From Euborellia annulipes (lineage: Eukaryota; Arthropoda; Insecta; Dermaptera; Anisolabididae): a DNA stretch of 64,000 nucleotides. The translations under genes and the position numbers were made by a program. Shown piece after piece: positions 46,181 to 57,190 of the stretch (within the stretch, counting starts at the first letter, position 1; each line of letters starts with the position of its first letter). The DNA lies in contig JAKCPI010028458.1 in NCBI GenBank assembly GCA_023213315.1, forward strand, positions 1 through 64,000, read 5' to 3'. Under the pieces are notes generated by a model. That model made no database searches. It was not told the DNA's origin and was given only the letters and a program-made list of their open reading frames with translations.

Positions 46181-46806
46181 TTAAGGCGGAATAGGAGCGA
46201 AGGTGTTACGCATTTTTTCCCGATAAGAGGGCGTTGTGTGTCATAAAAAGTATGCCCAAAAAATCAAGTAATTCAAAAATTTGCCCCAAGTGATGTCAGA
46301 ATGGTAGCTAATAATATTTAATGTATTTGGTTGATTTTCATTGATCTTTTAACAATAAATACTTTATAAATGTTATTATATATTATGTATCTTTTATAAA
46401 AGCATAAAAATATATAAATATAGGCTAAATACTATATCGTCTGTTAGACTAGCCTGCCATCTATTGCAAGAATGCTGAACTAATTTGACAGTTTATTTTT
46501 AAATAAATCATCTAAGCTTATTTTAAAATTTCTTAATTAATATGTGATTAATAATAACAATAAATTCATTTTTAAATTTAAAAAAAATTAAAGATTATTG
46601 GGACAGATTGTTTTTTGTATTTGCTTGATAACAAAAAAATTGATTTCCTTAATTTTTTTATAGGCCATTAAAAAAATTATAGTTCGATGTTCCAATAATC
46701 TCTCTAATGGATTTAACTCATTAAAAAAAAACCGCATTGAAAAATTCCTTATAATAGTCTAGTTTTTTTAAAAGTACGTTTAGACGTCGCTGCTGAACCC
46801 CCTTAA
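46181..46806 (+). mobile_element. TTAA-flanked piggyBac-type element, copy B
   Basis: TTAA at 46181-46184 and 46803-46806; end GTCGCTGCTGAACCCCC. Nearly the same as copy A, with small indels. Confidence 0.85.
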
Positions 46807-46948
46807 GACATTAAAGACCTTTGTTCTGAAGATTAGTGACAGTAAAGCGTCGACGTTAACATATATAAAATAAATACGTCTTTTATTTTGGCCCCTCATC
46901 TTTTTTACCCACCCTCTTCTCACTTAACCTTTAAGATTTTATTTTCCC

Positions 46949-46991
46949 GCATTAAAGTCTCCAAAAGTGTCTTAGATGCATTGAAGTCTCC
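46949..46991 (+). repeat. Tandem pair of the 14-bp motif
   Basis: Exact GCATTAAAGTCTCC (46949-46962) and GCATTGAAGTCTCC (46978-46991), 29 bp apart. Confidence 0.8.
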
Positions 46992-46999
46992 ATTTTTTT

Positions 47000-47400
47000 T
47001 TCATGCTGTTAAAATTTATAATGATCAATTCTTGTTTCTTATTTAGAAACCACTCAAAGCCTCCCTCAAAAGAATATAGTTAAACATAATATAATGAAGA
47101 AAAAAATCCCGCATTTTTATTTACTTGATTTTTATGATCCGTTTGAGAAAATGTTTTACGAATGAACATAAAAAGAGTCTAAATATTTACTAATAAAATT
47201 TCAAATTAACAACTATTTACCTTTTTGATTATATAAAATTACAAAAAATTTATATATATATATATATATAGAAGAAGAGGAATTTTAATCATGAGGAAAA
47301 AATGGATCTAAGAATTTGGACCGGTCTTAATTTTTTGGAGAGAGAAAGAGAAGAGAGACCCTTTCGTCTGAAAAACTTGCTTTCCCAGAGTTTCTCTCTC
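47000..47400. other. AT-rich stretch, no gene seen
   Basis: TA repeat at 47256-47271 and GA-rich sequence. Confidence 0.5.
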
Positions 47401-47406
47401 TATCTG

Positions 47407-47417
47407 CTATATAAGGA
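47407..47417 (+). promoter_or_regulatory. TATA-box-like element
   Basis: GCTATATAAGGAGGG, about 115 bp upstream of the hammerhead-like core at 47532. Promoter role is inference; no initiator consensus is seen. Confidence 0.25.
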
Positions 47418-47531
47418 GGGCAGACAGGGAGGGCGGCATCTCTCCTTCCTACCCGTGGAGGCCATCCAGAGAAACAAATATTTCGCATCACATATCAATT
47501 TTTGAAAAATCATTTAGAAGAGCATCAGAAA

Positions 47532-47562
47532 CTGATGATGGTCATTAACCACCGGCCGAAAC
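47532..47562 (+). ncRNA. Hammerhead-like ribozyme core
   Basis: CTGATGA (47532-47538), then GGTC pairing with GGCC (one G-U pair), then GAAAC (47558-47562). This is the CUGAUGA-stem II-GAAA core. Stems I and III are not convincingly resolved, so activity is uncertain. Confidence 0.45.
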
Positions 47563-47644
47563 GTTGCTAAAAAAAGAAAATTCATGTTTGTCGTAAATAG
47601 GCTACTAGTAAAAAGTTCTCTTTTAGTACAGTCGGCGACACAGG

Positions 47645-47829
47645 GTGGAGCCTTGAGCTTAGGCAACCAAAATGCTTAGCCGTCGGATGTGTTATCTTAA
47701 AAGTAGCTTTTCTCCTTCAGTTGCATTAAAAAGAATTAATATTTTTAAAATATTGTAAATAAATAATCATTTTTTAATGCAACTGAAGGTGAAAAGCTCC
47801 TGTTTGGTTGCCTAAGCTCAAGGCTCCAC
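47645..47829. repeat. Fold-back element, 185 bp
   Basis: GTGGAGCCTTGAGCTTAGGC and its inverse at the ends; TCCTTCAGTTGCATTAAAAA and its inverse inside. Arms about 85 bp. Confidence 0.8.
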
Positions 47830-48224
47830 TCTCGAGGACATCAGACACTTGAAATTTTGAGACGGATATTCTATGGATCTGAAGTTTCGACCCAATTCAG
47901 GTTCAAGTCCAAGTTGCCGCAAATTATTCAATATGGGCTGTCTCTTCCTGGGGTAGGAAATTGAGAGATAATCCCCCCAGTAATAGATACAAAAGTCCCA
48001 ATTTGAGCTGACCTAAGTCCCTTAATGACCGACTGGGAGCAGGGAAAGAAGCAATTTCTCATTAAATCTATCAATCTAAACTCACCCTAAATATATATAA
48101 ATTCCTTGTGAATCGAATTTAACACGTAATTTCCCTTAGAGAAAAAAAAAAGAAATCTAAAAAAGTGCGTTGTTTGAAAGATGATATTATTGAAATTCAT
48201 AGGATACCTGTAATCAATTATGGA

Positions 48225-48581
48225 AGCAAACGTCACAATTAACAGGCGCTGGCAAAACCTGCAATTGGGGTACCCTGGCTCACTCCATATACAAATCTAG
48301 ACAGAGCAATAATCACGGCAATAAACAAGATAAGAAGCAATCACACTCGCGCCCCTGCTCACTTGGCAAGATAATAACGTCACCACAGTGCCAATGTTCC
48401 AATATCCCAGCAACATCGTATCATTTGTGAATGCGCACTGCACGAAAATAATCGCAAGCTCTATTCAATAAAAGTCAATCCAGCCAATCCTACAAAGTTG
48501 CTGTAGTTTCTAAAATCTCCGCAACTTGAAGACCTCCAAGACCTAAGCCTCTTCATCACTGCCTCAAAAATAACTTTATAA
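48225..48581 (+). pseudogene. Decayed LINE ORF2 fragment (RNase H / C-terminal region)
   Basis: Translation in shifting frames gives a typical non-LTR retrotransposon tail. RAIITAINKIRSNHTRAPAH comes first, then QCQCSNIPATSYHL, then ICECALHENNRKLYSI, and finally FLKSPQLEDLQDLSLF before a TAA near 48579. The order (R.R..HTR..AHLAR, then C-x-C, H and C positions, then a short helix) is that of the RNase H and Cys/His region at the end of Jockey/I-like ORF2 proteins. At least three frameshifts or stops break it, so it is dead. No upstream reverse transcriptase is visible, consistent with 5' truncation. Confidence 0.7.
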
Positions 48582-48681
48582 CCTAATAACTAACTAATTA
48601 TTATGTTCTGGTACAAGTGTTATTGAGAGTTATTTTCTTTATTCAGAGTTTTTTCTAATATTCATGTATTTTTGTCATCAT

Positions 48682-49275
48682 TTTGTCAAGAATTCGATGT
48701 CGAGATTTTGATGGATATACACATTTTGAGGTCCCCTGAATCAAAAAAAGTGGTTTTCGCTATATTATCTGTGAGTGTATTTGTCTTCGGTGAACAAAAT
48801 ATCTCAAGAACTAAAAGAGCTACGAGGTTGATATTTTTTTTATACTTAAATTAGGTATCTCCCTGGGACGTGAAACAAATCTTTTGAACAAAATCGAGCC
48901 AAAGAGTACTAGTACTTTGCTGATGAACTTTTTCAGTTTTTTTCGATTTTCTCAAAATTCGCTTCAAAGATTTTGATTAAAATTCAAAAATCAATTATTT
49001 TTTAGATGCTCTTTCAAATGTATATTCTCGTTTTGCCCTCAAAATTGTTTGAAGCACACTTTACTCTTGTACTTCATAGGAAAGAGGAGAAATGGTTGCT
49101 ATGGTAACAAAATATAAATATTTTCCCATACTAATGAATTTTACATCTTGAAATTCGGCGGAAACTAAATATATGTCGACACAAAAAAATCTGGTGTGGC
49201 AAGCACAAAACACAACTTTCGATTACCGAAGGTAAGAGAAAGTTGTGTGCTGTGCGACAGTCACACCAGATTTTT
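48682..49275 (+). mobile_element. R1 repeat
   Basis: AATTCGATGTCGAGATTTTG through the terminal hairpin (ATCTGGTGTGGCAAGCAC ... CAGTCACACCAGATTT). The left palindrome is missing. Confidence 0.75.
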
Positions 49276-49279
49276 TATA

Positions 49280-49725
49280 TTTATAATATTAATGAAAAGG
49301 AGACGTTTCCATCTTTTTGACCCAATTCATTGGCTACCAATAAAACAGAAAAATAAATTTTAATATAAATATATGCGAATATTCCGGAAGGAGAGAGATA
49401 GAGAGAGAGAGAGGAGGTATTTTAGTTGCCATGCAGACAGACAGACTGACAGACAGAAAGTGAGAAAGAAAGAGAAGAAGGAGAAGAAGAAAGATCGACC
49501 GACAAACGGAGGCCTTTACTAATTTTTATAGACCAGGCCAGGCAAGCAGTCAGCGTTCGTTCGGCTGCTGATCACTGATAGCGAGCGAGACATTTGCATC
49601 CGGAGAGAGAGAGAGAGTAATTGGCTCCCTCTCTCTCTCTCTCAAATCATTCCAGACTAGCATAGCTATCTGATTCAATATTACTCACGTTATTAGTCTC
49701 TTCATTCTTATTCTTTTTTTTTATC
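49280..49725. other. GA-rich single-copy stretch, no gene seen
   Basis: GA tracts at 49396-49412 and 49600-49618, GACA repeats at 49435-49460. The part at 49530-49600 is G+C-richer but frameless. Confidence 0.5.
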
Positions 49726-49729
49726 TTTA

Positions 49730-49945
49730 TACAGGTTGACACATTAAAAAAAAAATTTACCTTCGGTAATCGAAAGTTGTGTACTATGTATGCTACACGC
49801 CAGATTTTTTTGTGTCGAGATATATTTAGTTTCCCATAGCACCTTAGTTCCAAACTTGCGTTTTCAAATGTTGACTGCTTCAAATAAACTAAGGTTATTT
49901 TTCGAAATTTTAATCTCATATTTGGATATTTTATACTCATTGTAG
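49730..49945 (-). mobile_element. R1 variant, 3' part
   Basis: Reverse complement of the 37260-37475 variant (CCCATAGCACCTTAGTTCC, TACCTTCGGTAATCGAAAG). Confidence 0.65.
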
Positions 49946-49998
49946 AATGCTAACTAACAAGTAAATATAAAATTTCAATAAAATTGAAAAAAGTTCGA

Positions 49999-50456
49999 AG
50001 CCCTCGGGCTTGGCGTAGTTGGTAGCGCGCCTGCCTTGAATTCCAAGGGTCGAGGGTTCGGATCCCAGGCAGTCTGATGATTTTTTTAAAAGCCATTTGG
50101 ATACCAAATAAGAATGCCTGGACCCCTTCTTCTTTCTTCGCCTTAAATCACGAGGCGCGGGGTCGGCGGTTCATGGCTTTTTGCGACCGCGAAGGAAAAG
50201 AACGGGCTGGCCCGTCACACGGTCTGACGCCTGTTGGAAATATAAAAGGGAAGAGACTGACATGAAAAGAAAAGAAGTACTGTCAGTCCCAGCTAGGGCA
50301 GCTCGTGGTCGCCATCCACGTACCCACAAGATGTGGGCCCCTGAGCTAACTGGACCCCAATATATATATTCATAATAACGGTTATCGTAAAAGTCTTATA
50401 TGGCCTAAGTTGCCAAAAAGACTGTGTGAATGGGAAAAAAGTGTGAGTGTTAAAAA
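49999..50456 (+). mobile_element. SINE-A, split by a nested SINE-B
   Basis: Head CCCTCGGGCTTGGCGTAGTT and GGGTTCGGATCCCAGGCAG; after the insertion at 50127-50350 the tail resumes with GGCCTAAGTTGCCAAAAAG and poly-A. Confidence 0.85.
50127..50350 (-). mobile_element. SINE-B, full length with 8-bp duplication
   Basis: TGGACCCC at 50119-50126 and 50351-50358 bounds a 224-bp unit, fixing the element ends. On the minus strand it starts GTTAGCTCAGGGGCCCACAT and ends in a pyrimidine/AAGAAG tract. Confidence 0.85.
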
Positions 50457-50690
50457 AACAAAAAAATTTGGTGTGATTGGTCCAGAATTTTTGTGTCGAG
50501 ATATATTTAGTTTCCGCCAATATATTAGAATTCAAGATGTCAAAAAAAATATTTATATTTTGTTACCACAGCAACAACCATTTCTCCTTCTTTACTATGA
50601 AGCACAGGAGTAAAGTGTGCTTCAAACAATTTTGAGAGCAAAATGAGAATATACATTTGAAAGAGCATCTAAAATTGATTGATTTTTTGA
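50457..50690 (-). mobile_element. R1 fragment
   Basis: GTGTCGAGATATATTTAGTT, GAATTCAAGATGTC, TTGAAAGAGCATCTAAAA in reverse orientation, fused to the poly-A of SINE-A. Confidence 0.65.
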
Positions 50691-50699
50691 AAAAAAAAA

Positions 50700-51940
50700 A
50701 AAAAAAAAAAGTTCCAAAGGGGTACCCTTTTTTGAATCGAAATTAACATGCTAATCCCCATAGGGATTTAATATTGGTTAGATGGAAGAAAGAGCCGGAA
50801 AAAGAATTTGAATTAAAAAAAAAAAAGACAATTTTCTTTTATATAAATGGAGTTTCTATCTTCTTCAGTATTTACTTTTGCATCTCATTTTTTTTACTTT
50901 TTTTTATTTATTGCAATAAATTTATAGTCACACCTTTTCAATGATTAGAAAGAATAATTTTCCTCCATGAAATTTTCAATAGTCCTACAGAAACAATAGA
51001 CAAAGCCCTGTTTTTGTATAGACTATATTTTGGTACTATGTTTTTGTATAATGCTTATTTGTATATCAATTTTTTTGTATGAACATTTTATTATATTATG
51101 TTTTAGCAGGTCTAAAATAAATATGTTTCGGTCATCTTCAGGTTCTCTAACGAAAAAATATTTTAATTGCCTCAACGTAAATAAATTTAAATTAAATAAT
51201 TTTATTTTTCTAAAATAAATAGAAAGTTTTAATTTTTCCTTATTAACATAACTTCGTTTATTTTCTTACTCTAGTTGATAGTAATTTTATTAATTAGTGA
51301 TAACCATATTGGCAAAGTAGGACTGTGAAATCGCTTCACTCGTGAGGTGATGTTTTCTAATGGGATTAATACCTAATAATCACATCTAATTCCTTACTTG
51401 TTTATTTATTTATTTATGTCACTCTTTAATTGGCAATTATTTATGCATTGACTACGGAAATAATTAGATCTGTCAAAAAAAAAAAAAAATTACATCATAA
51501 ATATTAATACAACTATTAATGGACTCTTTTTTAAATAAAAAAATTTTCTGTCAATAAAATTATAAAAAATCAGTGATACTTTTAATTATGTTTTAACAAG
51601 ATATCACTACTTATCTAAGAGTTGAAGGATCATCTGATCATATGTCTAGTAATCAGGTTGAACAGCTCAGGGAGAAAGAAAGAGAAAAATAAAAAAAAAT
51701 TAGAAGCTTTCACACGAATTTGCACATTTCTGCTTCTTAAATTGAACTTTAATTACAGATATTATAATTTTATTACCAATGGTTATGTATTGAACCTGTA
51801 ATTTACACCAATAGGAGAAAAAAATCAACGATAGAAGCATCTAACCATTTAGAAAATCAATAATAAAATTTTTTAAATTAATTAAACTAACGATGTGAAA
51901 ACGTCTTTATAAAGACTTCCCTTAGACTTCACAGTTAGCT
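50700..51940. other. AT-rich stretch, no gene seen
   Basis: Poly-A/T runs; TTTTTGTATA-type words repeat near 51010-51080. Confidence 0.5.
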
Positions 51941-51947
51941 CTATCTA

Positions 51948-52357
51948 CGAGGGCAGGTCAATAAGTCCGTGACTTTTGGAATGAAACACATGTTTTTGGA
52001 TAAAAAATTATTTTATTTTTAAAGGGAATCAAAATTGTGATGATTTCACGTTGGAGTCAAATTCGAGCCATTTTTTCAGGTTTGGAAACAAGAAATAGTC
52101 ACTCGGAGCTAAATCCGTGGATGATTCCCAATTCATGGATTTTTGCCATGGAGCACACGAAATTCACTTTTTTCCATTGTCTTCTCAAATCACGAGGTAG
52201 TCTGTTATTAATGGATGTCAAACAAAAGCCAAAAGACCCAGCTGGTTCAAATTTCGACAAGAGTCAGCTGATAGTTGCCTGCTGACAGGAGCAGTGTTGC
52301 CATTTCAGTTAAGAGGCGGGAAATTCAAAAAGTCACGGACTTATTGACCTGCCCTCG
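51948..52357. mobile_element. TIR element, 410 bp, mariner-like target
   Basis: Ends CGAGGGCAGGTCAATAAGTC and GACTTATTGACCTGCCCTCG are perfect inverses for at least 30 bp. Flanks are TATCTA on both sides (51942-51947, 52358-52363), containing the TA expected of mariner. The broken interior frame could be a transposase relic, but I cannot match it. Confidence 0.87.
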
Positions 52358-52364
52358 TATCTAG

Positions 52365-53450
52365 TCAATAAAGAAGGAAGGAAAATAAATATTTTTAAAT
52401 GGTTAAATTTCTCTTTTAAAATAATAATTTATATTCTTTCTAATAGAAATAATTTGGATCATTGCCAATTATCTATTACTACAGTATTCCCCCTCCACCC
52501 TCTTTCACTCTCTTGGAGGCTCTAGCCCTAAGGTGATTGACTAAAGACTATCTAATCAAGGGGCTGCGAAAGCAGCCGGAATTCGAGGCTATGTGTTTTT
52601 CTATTGGGAAAATTCAATAGAAAGATCAAAGAGTAAACACTAACTTAATAATTTAGGCTATAGACTAGACTATATGTTAATAAATTTATATAATGAGAAA
52701 GTATTGAATTTATTTCAAACATTCTATTTCGAAATTTTGATGGAAATACACATTTTGAGACTTGAATTTTTATATATCAGTGGAAAGTAAATACATGTGA
52801 CAAGCACAGAACGCAACTTGAAATTACAATGCAATTTGGCTACTCCTTGAGTAGCCGCTCTCAATCAAAATTAGCAAGAAAATCAATCAATGATTCACAT
52901 CTAATCAAATAAAGAGAATAAAGGGTGGCTGCTGACCTGGGTTCTATTCCAGGCCAGGCCAAGTTGGTCCAGACTGGAGAGACTGGAGGAGAGACGGACG
53001 ACTCGTTAGCCGTGGAACGGGAACGAGTTCCTCCAGCCAGCCATCCAGCCAAGCAACCACTACCATCACAAGCACACAAGGCAACATCTTTCTCTCTCTC
53101 TCTCCTAATAAATTAGACCATATTTACCTTTCACCTTATCTCCCTCAATTAATCGCACGGATGGACCTCCTTAAATTAATCTCCACCTATTAATACCTAA
53201 ATAAATTATTATATATACTTATATTAAATAAACATTAATTATTCTCTATTGCACCTACATGTGTGACATTCCAATCATATTTAATAAACAATTTGCTAAA
53301 TTGCATTACGAAGAGAAATTTCAAGATGAGGTGCCCATCACGTAACTTTATCCTATTATACCTTGGGAAGGTCTAATTGAAAGTTGTGTTCTAGGCTTGC
53401 CACACCAGATCTGCAGTATTTAGTTTCGGCACCCCCAGTGGCCATCTGTA
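52365..53450. other. Mixed stretch, R1 scraps, no gene established
   Basis: R1 fragments at 52690-52820 and 53375-53430. A tRNA-like GACCTGGGTTCTATTCCAGG near 52935 begins a G+C-richer single-copy patch to 53090 that is open on both strands but unlike any known protein. Confidence 0.45.
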
Positions 53451-53640
53451 GGGCTGCGCAAAATAATCGATTATTTTCGGAAAATATGGGTTTGAAAAGA
53501 AGTGAAAATTTAACGAAAAAATAGAAATTTTAGAAAAAAAAATTTCGTTTTACTAAAAACAAACAAACAAAAGGTCAAATGATTTTCGCAAGAGGGAAAA
53601 ATGGAAATTTTACCAGAGAAAAAAAGGTATAATAGATTAT

Positions 53641-54545
53641 TTTGACGTGACAACGTCTTACAAATCATGTGTCTATAGAGGAGGGCATGCACGAAAAAGT
53701 TTATCGGCTTTAATAACTCTTCTGTCTTAAGAGATATAATTATGGGAAATATACGGTTAGAAAGAATGAGTTTTCAGCTAAAGATTTCACCATTTATTTT
53801 TTTCCTACCATTTTATTTTACCGTGCTGCGGTAAATTCTAATTTGAAAGTTTAAACCCCTGTAGATTGCGAACGGCTAATCAGATCAGACTAAATGGGGT
53901 GTCAGTTGGTGCAGGAAGATAACCTCTAATAGAATAAATAAAAAAATCCCGAGTAATTAACTCCAAAATTAGTTTTTTCTCGAAAAACCTCATTTTTTAG
54001 GCAAAAAAATATCGAAAAATAGCCCTATTTATGTAACGCCTAGCTACTTGACCGTAAAAGCTACATTAAATCTAAATATAGTTTTAGAAAGAGTGGTCCA
54101 ATGCCCAGAGGTAATTTTTTCATTTTTTTGATATGACGTCATTTTACCGCATGAGAGCACTCGGCGGGATTTCGTTTTTCGAAATTTTAATCCCCTGTAG
54201 ATTCCGAACGGCTAATCAGATCAGACTAAATGAGATGTCATTTGGTGCAGAGAGAAAACCTCTAATAGAATAAATAAAAAAATCCCGAGTAATTAACTCC
54301 AAAATTAGTTTTTTTCTCGAAAAACCTCATTTTTTAAGCATAAGTCGCCTTTAATGGATAGAAAAAGCGCAACACCTGTCATATATTGTTTCAATGAAAA
54401 TGTTTGAACATGTTTATTTATGAAAACAAACTACTAGTAAAAAAAAAAAACAATACTTTCTCTCTTTATATTTCAATATAGGTAAGAGAAAATAAATTTT
54501 TTTGAAGTCAAGCAAAAGACGTTGTCACGTTAAAAAGCCACCGGC
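53641..54545. mobile_element. Unclassified TIR element with internal direct repeat
   Basis: Ends GACGTGACAACGTCTTA and AAGACGTTGTCACGT are inverse. Two direct repeats of about 155 bp (53847-54001, 54181-54338) share CGAACGGCTAATCAGATCAG and AACTCCAAAATTAGTTTTTT. No transposase. A tight 8-bp hairpin (GGCTGTGTAGAAGACACAGC) follows at 54553-54574. Confidence 0.65.
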
Positions 54546-54769
54546 TGTGTAGAAGACACAGCCAACACCTATTTTTCCATAATCCAACACACCTAGCCAT
54601 CGGTACATTATATATAAATAAATTTAACCTCTAAATGGCCTCTGTAGCCGAAAAGGGTTAAAAAAAAAATAAAATAAAAATAGTTCCGGCACTACAATAC
54701 ATATCAAGATGTAAAATTTAAAAACATATTTTTTTTTTTAGGTTTTTTTTGGAGGAAACTGGTATTTAT

Positions 54770-55408
54770 TCATAAAAAAATCTGGTGTGACAAGCACAGA
54801 ACACAACTCTCTCTTACCTTCGGTAATTCAAAGTTGTGTTCTGTGCTTGTCCCATCAGATTTTTCGTGTCGACATATATTTAGTTTCCGCCGATATATTA
54901 GAATTCAAGATGTCTAATTTATAAGTATGGAAAAATATTTATATTTTGTTACCATTTCTCCTCCTTCCTATGAAGTACAAGAGTAAAGTGTGCTTCAGAA
55001 GATTTCAATGTCAAAATGCGAATATACGTTTTAAAGAGCATCTAAAAAATAATTGATTTTTGAATTTTAATCAAAATCGTTGGAGCGAATTTTGAGAAAA
55101 TCGGAAAAAAACTGAAAAACTACATCAGTAAAGTACTAAAGTACTCTTTGGTCGATTTTCTTCAAAAGCTTCGTGTCACTTCCCATATGGTGCTTAACTT
55201 AAATATAAAATTTCAACATCCTAGCTCTTTTTGTTCTTGAGGTATTTTGTTCACAGACAGACAGACACACAAACCGACCATGTCGTGAAAACCACTTTTT
55301 TGGATTCAGGGGACCTCAAAACGTGAAGATCCATCAAAATCTTGACTTCGAATTTTTGACATAAATCCAATATATATATATACATATATAGAGGTAAGAG
55401 AAAGTGAA
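54770..55408 (-). mobile_element. R1 repeat, complete
   Basis: Begins with the hairpin arm ATCTGGTGTGACAAGCACAG and ends with the palindromic R1 start (TATATAGAGGTAAGAGAAAG). Confidence 0.75.
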
Positions 55409-55409
55409 A

Positions 55410-55980
55410 AGGATCTCTTTTGAAAGGATAATAATATTAAAAAAAAAAAAAAAAAAAGAAAGAGAGAATGTGTGTGTGTTATTTGTCTGGATTCTGGAAT
55501 TTGCATCGGATACAAAAACAAGTTCTGACATCGAAAAACCTAATTATCTGATTCAAGAATATATATTTATCCCAATGTGTCACATAATATGCTTATTTCT
55601 GACAAATTTATAAACTCTTCTTCTCTTCTTTCTAATTGTGTGATTAACGATATCTGAGGGGATAAAAAGCCCTTAAAGATGTCTACAAGACATCCGTAAA
55701 AGGAGTTCTCTTAACAAACCAACAATTGAATTTGTTGTGCCGGCACTAAAACAAAATTTGTAATCAAGGATCGGCATGATCTCGAACATTTTAGATCTCA
55801 AACACTATCCGAACATGTATAATATAAAGGAATACATTCCAAACTGTGAAGAGGGTGTAACATTTTTGTAAATTTTAAATAAATATCAAGGATTTTAGAT
55901 TTTTATTGAAAAAAAGATTTATTATTATAGATAGAAAAACAATGTCCTCATATGACGAAAAAGAAATTTCTCTCTCATCC
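55410..55980. other. AT-rich stretch, no gene seen
   Basis: Poly-A and GA/TG runs at 55438-55480; otherwise featureless. Confidence 0.5.
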
Positions 55981-55984
55981 CTTC

Positions 55985-56028
55985 TTTACCCAAACTCGAA
56001 GCCCCCCGGAATCGGGCGGTACGGCTAG
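55985..56028 (+). mobile_element. Possible Helitron 3' end
   Basis: CCCGGAATCGGG hairpin then CGGTACGG and CTAG-T (56025-56029). The body is not recognised. Confidence 0.35.
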
Positions 56029-56225
56029 TAAATATAATACCTACCAAAATGGGTTAAAAGAATTATAAAATGTGACTAAAAATTTACTAATCAAGCTATA
56101 ATATTCATATTTTTAGTTACAAATATCATTTAAAAATATATTTAGAATTTTTTTCTTATTAATTTTTGACGACATTGATAAAGAAAATCAACAACCCTTT
56201 AATCAATTAATTAATTTTTTTACTC

Positions 56226-57190
56226 TTACTCTATATATGAAATATATAGAAAGAAAGTATTGCGATCATGTCAAAAAATCTGTTATATATATGTTTTGAA
56301 GTCACCTGAGTCCAAAAAAGTGGGACCCGCAAATTGGTCTGTCTGTGTAACGATTTTAAGCATGAAGAAATTGAGCTACCGGATTTTATTTATTATTTTG
56401 AAATTCCTATCGAGATTCCCGTTTATTTACCCGAGGTGCTTAAGTGCACGATACACACACCTCAAACCCAACCGGCCTCTGGCCGTAGCCACCTACCGGC
56501 ACCCCGTGAAACTACATTATTTCCTATCTCTAACTCCTCCTCCTTCGTTCGTTTCTAGCTAGTGAACTAATCCTTATTTCTGGTTCCAACCGGGTCCTTA
56601 TATCCAACCTCTTCTATGCTATGAAGGATGTCCTAGTTTAAGGAGGGACTCCCTAAGCACCGACTCCATTCGAAGAATGCATCACTGAGAGGGAACCTTC
56701 TTTGCGTCCCTTCCACAGGACGGGAAGTCACAGCAACTCCCTCTCCTCGTAGAGTTGCCTGGGGGCTATTGAGGTGAGATCCTATATTCCAATCCAGGGC
56801 TTGCTTGAGGATTCGTTTACATTAAATAAATATTTTTATTTAATGAAAAATCCCGCACGCCCAGGGTTTGAACAGGGATCTTCTTTGTATTGTAGAAGCC
56901 GACACCCTAGTTCACTACACCAGCGAGCCCCCGAGCTACCGGATTGAAATTTTATATTTATGTTAGGGATCCTTCCGGAAACTCAAAACAAGCTTTTGAA
57001 CAAAATCGGCCAAAAAGTACTAGTACTTTAAGGGCGTACTTTTTCAGTTTTTTTTTTCGGTTGTCTCAAACGATTTTGATTAAAATTCAAAAATCAATTA
57101 TTTTTTGCATGCTCTTTAAAATGTATATTCTCATTTTTCCCTTAAAACCTAATGAAGCACACTTTATCTGGTATTACAAGAGTGCCTTTA
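56226..57190 (+). mobile_element. R1 repeat, split by SINE-C
   Basis: R1 start at 56226 (ATATAGAAAGAAAGTATTGC), interrupted at 56386, resumes at 56946 with AAATTTTATATTTATG and runs to about 57190. The 3' hairpin is missing. Confidence 0.75.
56386..56932 (-). mobile_element. SINE-C, full length, 13-bp target duplication
   Basis: GAGCTACCGGATT at 56373-56385 and 56933-56945 bounds 547 bp. On the minus strand the tRNA-like head is GGGGGCTCGCTGGTGTAGTG with B box CTGTTCAAACCCTGGG. A long G+C-richer body follows (GGTGCCGGTAGGTGGC, CCGGTTGGGTTTGAGG), then an A-rich end. Confidence 0.87.

Noticed and set aside
52925..53116. Frames DLGSIPG... (+) and NLAWPGIEPR... (-)
   Set aside because: These phrases are typical by-products of tRNA-like B-box sequence (GGGTTCTATTCC), not of a gene.
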